64,000 bases of DNA from CAXTSE01 sp964246985 (GCA_964246985.1 CAXTSE010000009.1:62001-126000), one strand, 5' to 3'; counted from the first letter of the stretch, positions 17,265 to 25,717 are shown. Translations and numbers: made by a program. Notes: a model not told the origin generated them from the letters alone.

Positions 17265-17798
17265 ATGACGATCATCTCCCGAATCCCTGTCCCGGTCCGC
17301 TGGATCCTGCTGGGTCTGTCCTTCCCGATCGGCGGTCTCATCGTCTGGACGGCCCTCGGCCCGGTCACCACCCCCGGCCTCGCCCTCGCCGGCGGAGCCG
17401 TCGCCGGCATCGTCATCGGCGCAGCCGAGGCCGTCGCCCTCCGCCTGCCGGTCGCCCGCTGGACCCTCGCCACGGCTCTCGGTCTCGCGGTCGGAAGCCT
17501 GCTTGCAGCCATCGTCGGGCCTCTGCTCGGGCCCGGCATCCTGGGCACCATCGTCACGACGCTCATATCGGGTGTCGCCACCGCCGCCGCGCAGCTCGTC
17601 GCCGGGCCACCCCTCGCGCGTCCGCTCTGGCTGCTGGCGCGCACGGGCGTGTGGGTCGTCGGCTGGGTCGTCAGCCTGTTCCTGGCGATCAACGTCGAGC
17701 AGGGCTTCATCGTGTTCGGCGCCACCGGCGCACTCGTGTTCGCGGTGGCGCTGTTCCTGATCGTCACGCTGGATGCTCGCAAGCCGGTGACGGCATGA
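17265..17798 (+). CDS. Small integral membrane protein
   Basis: This 177-aa, very hydrophobic protein has about five predicted membrane spans and small-residue-rich helices (ALAGGAVAGIVIGAA). No family is recognised. It overlaps the next gene by 4 bp (ATGA) and shares the TetR-type operator region, so the two membrane proteins are likely co-expressed and may form one system. Confidence 0.8.
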   Translation: MTIISRIPVPVRWILLGLSFPIGGLIVWTALGPVTTPGLALAGGAVAGIVIGAAEAVALRLPVARWTLATALGLAVGSLLAAIVGPLLGPGILGTIVTTLISGVATAAAQLVAGPPLARPLWLLARTGVWVVGWVVSLFLAINVEQGFIVFGATGALVFAVALFLIVTLDARKPVTA

Positions 17799-18445
17799 CG
17801 CTCGCGATCGCGCTGATCGCGACGCCCATTCTGTTCAACGTCTTCTACGGCGCTCTGATCGTGAGCTTCTCGTACCCCGCGATCCTCCGCGAGCCGACCT
17901 CCACGATCCTGAGCCGGTTCACCGAGGGCGGCACCAGGCTGGTGCTGCTCTGGTGGGGCTTCGCGATGAGCGCGGTCGCGTTCGTGCCGGTCGCGGTGCT
18001 CGCCGGCGGTCTCGTCGCCGACGAGAACCTGCGAACGGCGGTCGTCGCCGTCGGAGTGATGGCCGGCCTCGTGCAGGCGCTCGGCCTGCTGCGCTGGGTA
18101 TTCCTCGTGCCGCACCTCGCGCGCGAGTCCGCGGCCGGGAAGGACGTCGACCTCGTCTTCCAGGCCTTCCACCGCTACCTCGGCGTCGCCGTCGGCGAGC
18201 ACCTCGGGTACCTCTCGACCGGCGCGTTCACGATCCTGTTGTCCGTCGGAGCCTCGTCGGTGTTGCCTCTCTGGTTGACCATCCCCGGCATCGTGATCGG
18301 CGCCATGCTCGTGATCGGTGCGCTCGAGTTCGTCGGGCCGTTCGAGCGCGAGGGCTGGAAGGTCGCCGGAACTCTCGTCCCGATGGGATACACCCTCTGG
18401 TCGGTGTGGCTGCTCGCGATGGGGATCGTCCTGCTCGTGCCCTGA
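17795..18445 (+). CDS. DUF4386-like membrane protein
   Basis: This 216-aa protein has about six membrane spans and resembles DUF4386-type proteins (FHRYLGVAVGEHLGYLSTG near the middle, GYTLWSVWLLAMG at the end). The function is unknown. It is the last gene before the prophage; a strong hairpin follows at 18458. Confidence 0.75.
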   Translation: MTLAIALIATPILFNVFYGALIVSFSYPAILREPTSTILSRFTEGGTRLVLLWWGFAMSAVAFVPVAVLAGGLVADENLRTAVVAVGVMAGLVQALGLLRWVFLVPHLARESAAGKDVDLVFQAFHRYLGVAVGEHLGYLSTGAFTILLSVGASSVLPLWLTIPGIVIGAMLVIGALEFVGPFEREGWKVAGTLVPMGYTLWSVWLLAMGIVLLVP

Positions 18446-18457
18446 CCCGTGAACAGA

Positions 18458-18498
18458 AAGGCCCGGCTCCGCGAGTGATCTCAGCGGTTCCGGGCCTT
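18458..18498. terminator. Bidirectional hairpin terminator
   Basis: Arms AAGGCCCGG (18458-18466) and CCGGGCCTT (18490-18498) pair perfectly, with an inner CCGC/GCGG helix. On the minus strand the stem is followed by TTTCTGTT, on the plus strand by CTTCTTCTG. It terminates the DUF4386-like gene and, before prophage insertion, would have been the terminator of the tRNA-Arg gene whose 3' remnant begins at 18533. Confidence 0.75.
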
Positions 18499-18532
18499 CT
18501 TCTGTCTCAACCAGAGGTGCCTGCCGAAGCAG

Positions 18533-18570
18533 TGTGCGCCCGGAGGGATTCGAACCCCCAACCTTCTGAT
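18533..18570. repeat. attL core (38 bp, displaced tRNA-Arg 3' end)
   Basis: The sequence is identical to 34735-34772 and equals the discriminator, acceptor 3' strand, T-arm and part of the anticodon 3' strand of tRNA-Arg on the minus strand. Identity stops at both edges (G versus A before, T versus C after). Confidence 0.95.
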
Positions 18571-18696
18571 TTGGTGTCTGAGGAGCCCTACGAGCCGCTG
18601 TGCTTCGTCTGCGGGGGTCCGCACGACCTCGACGACTGCCCGCGTGCCGACGACCTCGACGACGCGCTGGAGCAGCTGCTGCAGGTGGCGTCGTGA
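18571..18696 (+). CDS. Displaced 3' segment of the phage repressor gene (viral-form C-terminus)
   Basis: The frame that runs through attL continues here for 41 codons to TGA at 18694-18696. In the excised circle the repressor frame at 34524 would run through the att core directly into this segment, giving a 124-aa protein instead of 84 aa. The segment contains CFVCGG and a Cys in DDCPRAD, is acidic, and ends LLQVAS, a small-residue tail reminiscent of ssrA-like degradation signals. In the lysogen a GTG at 18574 could start a separate 40-aa protein, but the segment reads better as the severed end of the repressor. Its stop overlaps the next GTG (GTGA). Confidence 0.75.
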   Translation: MVSEEPYEPLCFVCGGPHDLDDCPRADDLDDALEQLLQVAS

Positions 18697-18785
18697 CCGA
18701 GGTCTGCGCCATCTGCGGCGCGATCGCTGGCGGGCTCCTGCTCGCCCTCGGCGCGGCCGTCGACAAGCTGCGAGGGCTGTCGTGA
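18693..18785 (+). CDS. 30-aa membrane micro-protein
   Basis: This is a GTG-started 30-residue frame with CAICG near the start, one hydrophobic helix (AIAGGLLLALGAAV) and a basic end. It overlaps both neighbours by GTGA junctions, which supports real translation despite its size. The function is unknown. Confidence 0.5.
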   Translation: MTEVCAICGAIAGGLLLALGAAVDKLRGLS

Positions 18786-18910
18786 GGGGCTGCCCGATCT
18801 GCCGCGGCGCTCGGACTGTGCACGAGCGCACGCGGTCGCGTGGGAGGACGCTTTACATCGTCGTGCCCTGCTGGGCGTGCACGCCGGCGCCCATCCGCAC
18901 CGCCGCGTAA
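18782..18910 (+). CDS. 42-aa zinc-ribbon-like phage protein
   Basis: This is a GTG-started 42-residue basic protein with two CxxC pairs (CPIC and CWAC) about 23 residues apart, as in small zinc-binding proteins. It overlaps the 30-aa gene and precedes the integrase by 61 bp. It could be a small DNA-binding or directionality factor; that is conjecture. Confidence 0.55.
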   Translation: MRGCPICRGARTVHERTRSRGRTLYIVVPCWACTPAPIRTAA

Positions 18911-18971
18911 CCCGCGCTCTCACCCGCGCGTCACCTTGCCATCATCCGTAGACAGCCCGTTCCATTGGGGG

Positions 18972-19790
18972 ATGCTCGACCTTCCCGCAGCGTGGCGGAG
19001 AGCGATCGAGAGCTACCTGCTGGCGCAGCGCGCCGGCGGCTCGCCCTCGACGACAGTCGCCGCCCGACGACAGCACCTGGCCAACCTCGCGCGCACGATC
19101 GGCGTCGATGATCCCTGGGAGGTCGAGCCTGAGCGGCTCGTCGAGTGGGCGGGCACGCGGCGATGGATGAACGAGACGCGCCGCTCGAGGCGCACGACCT
19201 TTCTGTCGTTCTGGCGGTGGGCGATCGACAGCGGGCTCACGAGCTCGAACCCAGCGGCCGCACTCAAGCGCGTGAAGCCGTCAGAGCCGAACCCGCACCC
19301 GACGCCCGAGCCGGTGCTCGAGCGTGCGCTGCAGCGCTCTGACGCCCGCGTGAAGCTCATGCTGCGCCTGGCGGCCGATCACGGCCTGCGACGCGGCGAG
19401 ATAGCGCTCGTGCACTCTGACGACCTGTTCCCCGACCTCGACGGCTGGTCGCTGCGCGTGCACGGGAAGGGCGGGAAGCTGCGCGACGTCCCGCTCAGCC
19501 GCCGTGTCGCGCTCGAGCTGCGGACGCTGCCGGCAGGGTGGGCGTTCCCCGGTGCGATCGACGGGCACCTGTCGCCGCGGCGCGTCGGCGAGCTCGTGAC
19601 CGCGCAGCTCGAGGGCACCTGGACAATCCACTCGCTGCGGCATCGCGCCGGTTCTCGATGGAAGCTGCGAGGGGCAGACCTAGACGAGGTGCAGGATCTA
19701 CTCGGCCACGCCTCGCCGGCGACGACCAGGCGCTACGTGAAGATGCCCACGGGGCGGCTGCGAGCTGTCGTCGACGACGCTGCGAGCTGA
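18972..19790 (+). CDS. int: Tyrosine recombinase (phage integrase)
   Basis: This 272-aa protein has an N-terminal SAM-like core-binding region (about 8-100) and a catalytic domain with the full set Arg140 (GLRRGE), Lys169, His220 and Arg223 (HSLRH), His246 (LGH) and Tyr255 (RRYVK). It should recombine attP with the tRNA-Arg attB. ATG 18972 gives a domain start typical of the family; codons upstream are open but basic and unstructured. The C-terminus ends VVDDAAS, a small-residue tail similar to that of the viral-form repressor, which could make Int short-lived. It sits 402 bp from attL. Confidence 0.95.
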   Translation: MLDLPAAWRRAIESYLLAQRAGGSPSTTVAARRQHLANLARTIGVDDPWEVEPERLVEWAGTRRWMNETRRSRRTTFLSFWRWAIDSGLTSSNPAAALKRVKPSEPNPHPTPEPVLERALQRSDARVKLMLRLAADHGLRRGEIALVHSDDLFPDLDGWSLRVHGKGGKLRDVPLSRRVALELRTLPAGWAFPGAIDGHLSPRRVGELVTAQLEGTWTIHSLRHRAGSRWKLRGADLDEVQDLLGHASPATTRRYVKMPTGRLRAVVDDAAS

Positions 19791-19806
19791 GGCTACGATC
19801 GCCACC

Positions 19807-19983
19807 ATGGCCGACCTGAAGAGCATGACGCGCGATCGCCACTACGCCGAGATAGAGGCGTGGCTGAAGGACGCTGTCGACAAGCAGACGCTGAACCCGG
19901 GCAGGGCCGCCGTGTCGGCTGCCGTTGCCCAGGTCCATGCGCAGCTGCTCGTCGAAAAAGCGCTGCTCGAGCGCTCTACCTGA
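19807..19983 (+). CDS. 58-aa hypothetical phage protein
   Basis: This helical 58-residue protein (ATG 19807, MADLKSMTRD) starts 16 bp after int and ends 8 bp inside the convergent leftward membrane-protein gene. It is probably co-transcribed with int. The function is not recognised. Confidence 0.6.
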   Translation: MADLKSMTRDRHYAEIEAWLKDAVDKQTLNPGRAAVSAAVAQVHAQLLVEKALLERST

Positions 19984-20182
19984 TCGGCTGGTTGGTCGTC
20001 GCGTAGACGCTGCCGCCGGTCAGGCCGGCGCCGACGATGACTGCGATCGCGATCGTCGCCCACTCTCCGCTGGTGATGGCGTTGTCGCTGACGGCCGACA
20101 CGAAGGCCGTCAGGCCGGCGACGACGCCAGCTGCAGCTGCGCCGACGTAGGCCTTGGCGGCGGTGGTCTTGGTGGGGTTCAT
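19976..20182 (-). CDS. 68-aa membrane protein (holin candidate)
   Basis: This 68-residue protein has two hydrophobic segments separated by a short polar turn (SDNAITSGEW). It is the last gene of the leftward late operon, downstream of the endolysin, and overlaps the previous gene as ATGA. Size, two spans and position suit a class II holin. Similar small proteins of actinophages are often annotated as holins, but this is not proven. Confidence 0.65.
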   Translation of the reverse strand: MNPTKTTAAKAYVGAAAAGVVAGLTAFVSAVSDNAITSGEWATIAIAVIVGAGLTGGSVYATTNQPIR

Positions 20183-20496
20183 GGCTTCTCCTTTTCGATG
20201 GGTGGGGGCTCGAGCGCGAAAGCCTCACGCTCGGCGTCTGTGAGCTCGGTCGAGCCGCCGGCCTGGGTGCGCTGCACGTAGCTGCGCGCGGCCGAGCGAA
20301 CCCGATAGAACAGGTCCTCGAAGACGCGGGCCAGGCGACGATCTGCGGCCTGCTCGCGCCACAGCTGCTCGACGCTGGGGCCCTTGGCCTCGCTGTTGCC
20401 GCGTCGGCGGTTGTAGGCCGCCCAGGCGCCCACGATCATGCCTCCCAGTACGACCGTGATGAGCGTGGTGACGATCGGCGTGTAGTCGATGTTCAC
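20179..20496 (-). CDS. 105-aa single-span membrane protein
   Basis: It has one N-terminal membrane span (IVTTLITVVLGGMIVGAWAAY) followed by a charged, helical cytoplasmic part. GTG 20496 overlaps the previous stop. It lies in the lysis module and may act as a holin partner or spanin-like protein. Confidence 0.65.
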   Translation of the reverse strand: MNIDYTPIVTTLITVVLGGMIVGAWAAYNRRRGNSEAKGPSVEQLWREQAADRRLARVFEDLFYRVRSAARSYVQRTQAGGSTELTDAEREAFALEPPPIEKEKP

Positions 20497-20987
20497 GACG
20501 TCCCTGCCGGCCGCCGTCCGGCGCGGGAGGCAAGCCACATGAAGCGCGAGAGCGGGATGAGCAGCATGAACGTCGCGGCGACTGCGACGGCCTGCCGGTT
20601 GGCGTCGTTCATCAGAAAACCGACCTCGTAGAGCGGCACGACGTAGCCGAGGGTGAGCGCCAGCACGGCGAGGGACGACCATCGCTCGATGACCCGCAGC
20701 TGGTCGGCGAGCGCGCCGAGAGCGGAGGTCAGTGCGGCGATCGCCAGCATGATCGCCCAGACCCGCGTGTAGCCGTCCGGGGCTGTCAGTCGGAAGATGG
20801 GCAGGCCGGCGTAGAACGCCATGGCAGCGAACCCGATGTGCAGCAGGTAGGCGGCGACCAGGGTGACGCGATAGAGGGCGATCTGCGACCAGGGCCACGA
20901 GGTCGCCCAGGCCTCGAGCCGAGACTGGTGCCGCATCGGGCGGCGGCTTCGTGGCGGCCGCGGCAGGGTGTCGTCGATGGTCACCAT
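20493..20987 (-). CDS. 164-aa four-span membrane protein (lysis module)
   Basis: It has a basic N-terminus (PRPPRSRRPMRH) followed by about four membrane spans. The ATG at 20987 overlaps the endolysin stop. It is positioned directly after the endolysin, so a holin or antiholin role is plausible. No family is recognised. Confidence 0.7.
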   Translation of the reverse strand: MVTIDDTLPRPPRSRRPMRHQSRLEAWATSWPWSQIALYRVTLVAAYLLHIGFAAMAFYAGLPIFRLTAPDGYTRVWAIMLAIAALTSALGALADQLRVIERWSSLAVLALTLGYVVPLYEVGFLMNDANRQAVAVAATFMLLIPLSRFMWLASRAGRRPAGTS

Positions 20988-21826
20988 CAGGCGCCCGCCG
21001 GGATGCGCTGCAGGCCGAGGGAGGCGAGCAGCTCGTCGTCGACGCGGGCGATCATCGCGAGCGTCGACGCGTGGTCGAGAGCCGCCTGCTTCGCGAGCTC
21101 GCGGATCGCCGAGACGACCGCTGTGTCGCTGTGCTCGGGCTGAGGCACTGCCGCGCCGATTGCGGCGAGCTGCTCGGCCGTGGGGTTCCAGGTCGACTCG
21201 CCGAGCTTCACGCCGGCGCGGCGCAGGTCCTTCACGACGACGACGTCGGCCAGGGTAGACCCGACCTGTGAGAGGAACGCGTCGCCGGCCGCGGCGAGGG
21301 CGCGGAAGCCGGCTTGCTCCTCGAGCAGCTGCTGCTCGTCGATGACGGGGGTCAGGGTGTTGTTGACCTGCTTGTAGACGCCGATGGTGCCCTCTTGGCG
21401 GAGCAGTCTGCGCTCGATCATGTCGTTGTCCTTCGGTTCGGGGAGGGGCTGAGGGTTGCCGCCGGCCGCAGCGGGTGTGCGGCTCGCGAAGTGCCAGGGC
21501 TCGGAGGGGAAGGGGCGGCCTGAGAGGTCGATGTTGCGCCATCCATGCGACGCGAGGATCAGCTCGAACCATCCGCCGAGCTTGTTGCGGAGGGCGCGGT
21601 GGTTGTCGATGTCGACGGCGCGGCCCTTGACGTGGTCGCTCGTCGAGGGGTCGCGCACAGCTGGGCTGATCGCGCGCTGCTCGGCCAGAGTGCGATCGCC
21701 GCCGTAGGGGCGCAGCACGACGGGCGTGATGCCGGACGCTGCGCGCAGCTGCGCAAACGCGGCGTTCAGGCTCGGCGCGTAGGCGTCGCCGATCGTCTCG
21801 GCGCTGTAGATGATTGGCCGGCTCAC
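20987..21826 (-). CDS. Endolysin, M15/VanY-type peptidase with extra C-terminal domain
   Basis: Residues 1 to about 118 form a peptidase M15 (D-Ala-D-Ala carboxypeptidase/VanY) domain with SDHVKGRAVD (SxHxxGxAxD zinc motif) and EPWHF. After a Pro-rich linker (NPQPLPEPKDND) comes a domain of about 140 residues without a recognised fold, starting MIERRLLRQ, probably for wall or tail association. Inside the linker, AAGGA lies 7 bp before the ATG of MIERR (about 21420-21422), so the C-terminal domain could also be made alone. GTG 21826 overlaps the stop of the tail-tip gene. Confidence 0.88.
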   Translation of the reverse strand: MSRPIIYSAETIGDAYAPSLNAAFAQLRAASGITPVVLRPYGGDRTLAEQRAISPAVRDPSTSDHVKGRAVDIDNHRALRNKLGGWFELILASHGWRNIDLSGRPFPSEPWHFASRTPAAAGGNPQPLPEPKDNDMIERRLLRQEGTIGVYKQVNNTLTPVIDEQQLLEEQAGFRALAAAGDAFLSQVGSTLADVVVVKDLRRAGVKLGESTWNPTAEQLAAIGAAVPQPEHSDTAVVSAIRELAKQAALDHASTLAMIARVDDELLASLGLQRIPAGA

Positions 21827-23463
21827 GGGACGGGCTCGACGTTCTTGGGGGTGATCTCCATCGTGCGATCTGGGAAGCGCCACGTCACGGCGGCGATCGC
21901 GCCGCGCTGGACCGTCTCGCCGGCGCCGAGGGTGAACTCGACGACCTGGCCGGGGGTGGCAGTCCACTCGATCACGCTGTCGGCTGTGATGCGGCGGCCT
22001 CGGCCCTGCAGGCGTGCCAGAAGCGCGGCCGCGGCGCCGGCGCCAGGGTAGGGGCGATCGTAGGTGTACTTCTTGACGCGGGTGCGGGTGCCGGCGAAGT
22101 CGTAGCGCTTCCTCGGGACGCCGGCGGGGTCGATCCATGGGTACTCGACGACGACGCCCGTGCTCCAGTCGGAGTCGCGGTCGATCTCGTCGTCGGCTGC
22201 GACCAGGTGCGTCGCGTGCGACAGGGAGAGCGTGCCGGCGACGGTGTAGGTCGTCGGGTCGACGAGTCGCCAGAGGCCGAGCTCGTCGGCGAACAGGCGC
22301 AGCCCTCGCGACTGCACGACGGGCTGCAGGAAGTCCCAGTCGGACTGTCCGGGCTGCTGCTGCAGCGCGTCGACCGCGAGAGCGCCAGGTCGCGGGGTGC
22401 GCGTCGACGTCGACAGTCCCGGCGTGCCGGTCCACGCGTAGGTGTAGTTCGTGTCGACCGTGTCGCCGTCGAAGTACGGCACGTAGTTGCCTGTCGGGTC
22501 TGTGATCTCGGAGAGCCGCAGCGAGTCCCAGTACATGCTGCCGACCGTGTGGCCGTGATAGAAGCGGATGAAGGCCTCGGTCGTGCCGGGCGGCAGCGTG
22601 AACTGCAGGCTGACGCGGCCGCCGACGCCGTCGACGAGGGGGACCTGCGAACTGATGGTCACGGTGTACGCGGCCGCGCCGATCCGATGGAACACGAAGA
22701 TGCTGCGCGAGTTGGCGGTCGTCGATCCGCCGATGCCGAGGGGATACCCCGAGCCCGACACCCGGTAGGTCTTGCCGGCCTGCATGCCGAGTCGCATGCC
22801 GCCGGCGTCCCCGCCGACGTTCATCCAGCTGTCGACGTTCGACGAAGCCGAGAGCCGGTACTCCCAGCTGCCGGAACCGTAGATGCCGCCTCGAGCGACG
22901 CGCGTGACCGTGCAGTTTGTTGAGGCGACGTCGGCAAGCGACACCTCGGCGCTGGGGTTGGTGAAGAGGTTCGTCGACGCCGATGTGATGAGCGCCGATC
23001 CGTCTGCAGCTGTCGCGCCCATCGTCATGCCCGAAAGCGACAGCACGTCTCGCGTGACGGATGAGACCGTGTCGTTGTCGTTGCGCTTCCACTCGTAGGG
23101 CGTCTCTCCGATGCGGCCGCCGTCGAGCAGCAGCATCTCCAGGCCGGAGAGCGTGAGCGTCAGCGTCTTTGCTTTGCGGTTGACGGTGCGTCGTCGCACG
23201 ACGGCTTTGAAGGTGCGGGACTCCGCGGCGCGCGCCGGCGTCACCCATGACTGCGTGCCCGTGAGCTCGACGCGGATAGGGCTGGCGCCGCGCGGGTCGA
23301 GTGCGGCCTCGACGGCGAGGGAAGGTCGGGCTGTCACGAGCTCGATCTGCATGAACGGCGCCCAGGTCTCGTCGAGGGTGATCGCGCACGACTTGACCTG
23401 CAGTGCGACGTCGGGGCTGAGCTTCGCGACGGCGGTCACGTCGACGATGCTGGCGACGGTCAC
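21823..23463 (-). CDS. Minor tail / tail-tip protein with carbohydrate-binding-like insert
   Basis: This 546-aa protein lies after the distal-tail gene. The N-terminal and C-terminal parts resemble Tal/minor tail proteins; the middle (about residues 160-350, TNLFTNPSAE through FIRFYHGHT) resembles a beta-sandwich carbohydrate-binding module, so it probably recognises cell-wall glycans. GTG 23463 overlaps the preceding gene. Confidence 0.75.
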   Translation of the reverse strand: MTVASIVDVTAVAKLSPDVALQVKSCAITLDETWAPFMQIELVTARPSLAVEAALDPRGASPIRVELTGTQSWVTPARAAESRTFKAVVRRRTVNRKAKTLTLTLSGLEMLLLDGGRIGETPYEWKRNDNDTVSSVTRDVLSLSGMTMGATAADGSALITSASTNLFTNPSAEVSLADVASTNCTVTRVARGGIYGSGSWEYRLSASSNVDSWMNVGGDAGGMRLGMQAGKTYRVSGSGYPLGIGGSTTANSRSIFVFHRIGAAAYTVTISSQVPLVDGVGGRVSLQFTLPPGTTEAFIRFYHGHTVGSMYWDSLRLSEITDPTGNYVPYFDGDTVDTNYTYAWTGTPGLSTSTRTPRPGALAVDALQQQPGQSDWDFLQPVVQSRGLRLFADELGLWRLVDPTTYTVAGTLSLSHATHLVAADDEIDRDSDWSTGVVVEYPWIDPAGVPRKRYDFAGTRTRVKKYTYDRPYPGAGAAAALLARLQGRGRRITADSVIEWTATPGQVVEFTLGAGETVQRGAIAAVTWRFPDRTMEITPKNVEPVP

Positions 23464-23816
23464 GGGATGACCTCGTGATATCCCACGTTGAGCAGCCAGC
23501 TGCGCCGCGACTCCTGCTGCACGTCGTCCATCGAGCCCTCGCGGACCCACTGGAACGACACCTTCGCGAGGTCGTCGGTGATGGTCCAGACGCGGGCTGT
23601 CATGAAGTGCTGGCGGGCGGTCTCGGCCGCGGCCGCGGTGGTGAACAGCAGCTGCAGCGTGCCCCTCCGCGGGGCGTCGTTCTGCAGGTTCACGATCTCG
23701 GCACCGCTGAGCAGCTCGTGCACGATGTTGCGCGCCTCGTTGCTCGAGGCGAACCCGACGCGCAGCTCGGGCGTGATCGTGATCGTGGCCGTCGCGTTCT
23801 TGATCTGGATGCCCAT
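23460..23816 (-). CDS. Tail protein (distal-tail-like)
   Basis: This 118-aa, beta-rich protein lies between the tape measure and tail-tip genes, the usual place of the distal tail (Dit) protein. It is shorter than typical Dit proteins. The assignment is by position only. Confidence 0.6.
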   Translation of the reverse strand: MGIQIKNATATITITPELRVGFASSNEARNIVHELLSGAEIVNLQNDAPRRGTLQLLFTTAAAAETARQHFMTARVWTITDDLAKVSFQWVREGSMDDVQQESRRSWLLNVGYHEVIP

Positions 23817-25213
23817 CAGTCGACCTCCTGTCCGCTGCGGGTGACGAGCTTCGCGGCGACGCGTACGGTGCGGCCGGCGAAGCCTCGCTGGATCTTGTCG
23901 ACCTCGGCGGCGGGGTCGATCTGGGCGAGCACGACCGAGGGTCCGGTGACGGTCTTGCCCTGGAACGACTTCTCGATCGCGCCTGCGTAGGTCGCTGAGT
24001 CGGCCTGGCCTGCCTCGGTCCAGATGCGCTCGAGCTCGGCCTGCTGCTCGGGTGTCGCGGTCTTGTAGCCGGCGAGGAACGCGGCTGCGGCGTCGGCGCC
24101 CTGCTCGCTCAGGAAGGCCTGCGCTTCGGGGCTGAGGCCGCTTGTAGCGAGCGTCTCTTGGTAGTTCTTCAGCGCGTCGGATCGGGCCGTCATCGCCGTG
24201 ATGTAGGCCGTGACGTCGAAGATGCCCGTCTCGGCGTTGACGTAGTCGTCGACGCTCGAGGCGGTCTCGTCGTAGGCGTCGTTCACGGCGCTGATCAGCT
24301 GCGCCTTGCGCTCCATGTCGGGGCCGCCGGCGGCCGCGTAGTTGGCCTCGGCTGCGGCGGCCTTGTCACTCTTGGCGACGGCGTCGTCGAGGTATCCGAG
24401 GTACTGGTCGCCAAGCGCCAGCTGGTTCTGCAGCTCGCCGTAGCGCTTGTTGCCGGCGGCGGTGGTCGTGTCGAGCGCTGCGGCTTCGTCCTCGAGTGCG
24501 CGCTGGTTCCGCTGGGCGGCGCGGTAGAGACGCTCGAGACCGTCAGTGTTGCCGGCGTAGGCCTGCGCCAGGTCGCGGAAGCTGCCGATCCCGCTGTCGG
24601 CGACGCGGGCCAGGTCCTCGAGGCTGACCCGGCCGTCGTCGGTCTCGGTGGCCAGCTGCTTGAGCTTGTCGACGATCGTTCCGAGCCACTCCGCGCCGAT
24701 CTGCCCAGTGTCGATGTACTGCTGTGCGAGCTCGGCTGTGTCTGCGCGCAGCTGCTCGGTCTCGGCCTGACCCTTGTTCAGCTCGCCCACGATCAGCCCG
24801 ATGCCGATCGCGCCGGCGGCGCCGAGCACGGCGAGCTGCGGCGGGAGGCTGGCGATCAGTCCGCCGAGGGTGCCCTGCAGGCCGTCCGCGAATGACTCGG
24901 CCGAGCCGGAGAAGCTCGAGAAGGTCTCGGCTGCGTTCTGCTTCGCCTCGTTCTTGATCTCGTCGATGTTGCGCTTCGCAGCTGACGTCGTGCTGTCGAG
25001 GGTGCGACGGGTCGAGCTGGCGGCGTCCGTCATCTCGCGCTTGGTTCGGTCGGCGAGCTCGGCGAACGATCGCTGGAGCTGCTCGGTTGAGCGATCGCCG
25101 TCGCGGGCAATGTCGTCGAGGGTGTCGGCCACCTGGTCGAGTGCCTGCTCGGCGTCGTCGGTGCCCTTGAGGAACGATCGGACGTTGGCGAGGAAGTCGA
25201 TCGAGATAGGCAT
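23816..25213 (-). CDS. Tail tape measure protein
   Basis: This 465-aa protein has a long helical, Ala/Glu/Lys/Gln-rich N-terminal region, a central hydrophobic stretch (PPQLAVLGAAGAIGIGLIVG, about 122-141) and a helical C-terminal half. This is the normal architecture of tape measure proteins that set tail length. At 465 residues it predicts a short tail. No frameshifted chaperone pair is obvious upstream. Confidence 0.85.
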   Translation of the reverse strand: MPISIDFLANVRSFLKGTDDAEQALDQVADTLDDIARDGDRSTEQLQRSFAELADRTKREMTDAASSTRRTLDSTTSAAKRNIDEIKNEAKQNAAETFSSFSGSAESFADGLQGTLGGLIASLPPQLAVLGAAGAIGIGLIVGELNKGQAETEQLRADTAELAQQYIDTGQIGAEWLGTIVDKLKQLATETDDGRVSLEDLARVADSGIGSFRDLAQAYAGNTDGLERLYRAAQRNQRALEDEAAALDTTTAAGNKRYGELQNQLALGDQYLGYLDDAVAKSDKAAAAEANYAAAGGPDMERKAQLISAVNDAYDETASSVDDYVNAETGIFDVTAYITAMTARSDALKNYQETLATSGLSPEAQAFLSEQGADAAAAFLAGYKTATPEQQAELERIWTEAGQADSATYAGAIEKSFQGKTVTGPSVVLAQIDPAAEVDKIQRGFAGRTVRVAAKLVTRSGQEVD

Positions 25214-25714
25214 CTAGCGGACCTCGAACGGATCGCGGCGGAAGACGTCGACGATCGCGTGCACCCAGCCGGCGACGACCTTGGTGCCGACCTCGGACGC
25301 TGCGTCGAACGCGATGCGCCCTTCCTTCTGGCGGTTGGCGAACTGCCGCCCGATCATCTTCGTGACGTTGTAGGGCCGGCCCTTGCGCGAGTGCGTGGCG
25401 ATCGTCGCGCGTCGGGTGCGCATCCCGAACTCGGCGCCGGCCCAGTTGCTCGCCGGCCGAAGACCGCCGCTCAGAGCCTTCGTCGACGTCGCCGCTTTGA
25501 GCGAGAGGGAGTCCTTGCCGACCGCGACGCGTGCACCCTTGGTGATGATGCGGCTGTCGAGCGGGCGTCGAGCTCGAGCTGCGAGGGCTGCCTGCCATGC
25601 CGGGTTCGCCGTCCGCCGCGTCTCCGCGTTGACTTCGCGCACGACCGAGGGCTCAGCCTGGCGCAGGCTGAGGATGGCGGCTTGAAGCTCGGGAGAGCGG
25701 CGGACGTCGAGCAC
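25214..25714 (-). CDS. Phage tail-completion/connector-like protein
   Basis: This 166-aa basic protein lies immediately upstream of the tape measure and downstream of the probable major tail protein. Its size and basic character resemble HK97 gp10-type tail proteins. The assignment is mainly by position. Confidence 0.55.
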   Translation of the reverse strand: MLDVRRSPELQAAILSLRQAEPSVVREVNAETRRTANPAWQAALAARARRPLDSRIITKGARVAVGKDSLSLKAATSTKALSGGLRPASNWAGAEFGMRTRRATIATHSRKGRPYNVTKMIGRQFANRQKEGRIAFDAASEVGTKVVAGWVHAIVDVFRRDPFEVR

Positions 25715-25717
25715 GGG

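Noticed and set aside
18460..18500. Reading the hairpin near attL as a phage attachment-arm structure
   Set aside because: It lies outside the direct repeats, on the host side, and has U-rich flanks on both strands, so a terminator explains it.
16556..18823. A 755-codon frame containing the TetR protein
   Set aside because: Only the last 220 codons encode the regulator; the upstream part is antisense to the membrane-protein genes and has no start with a ribosome-binding site other than at 17218.
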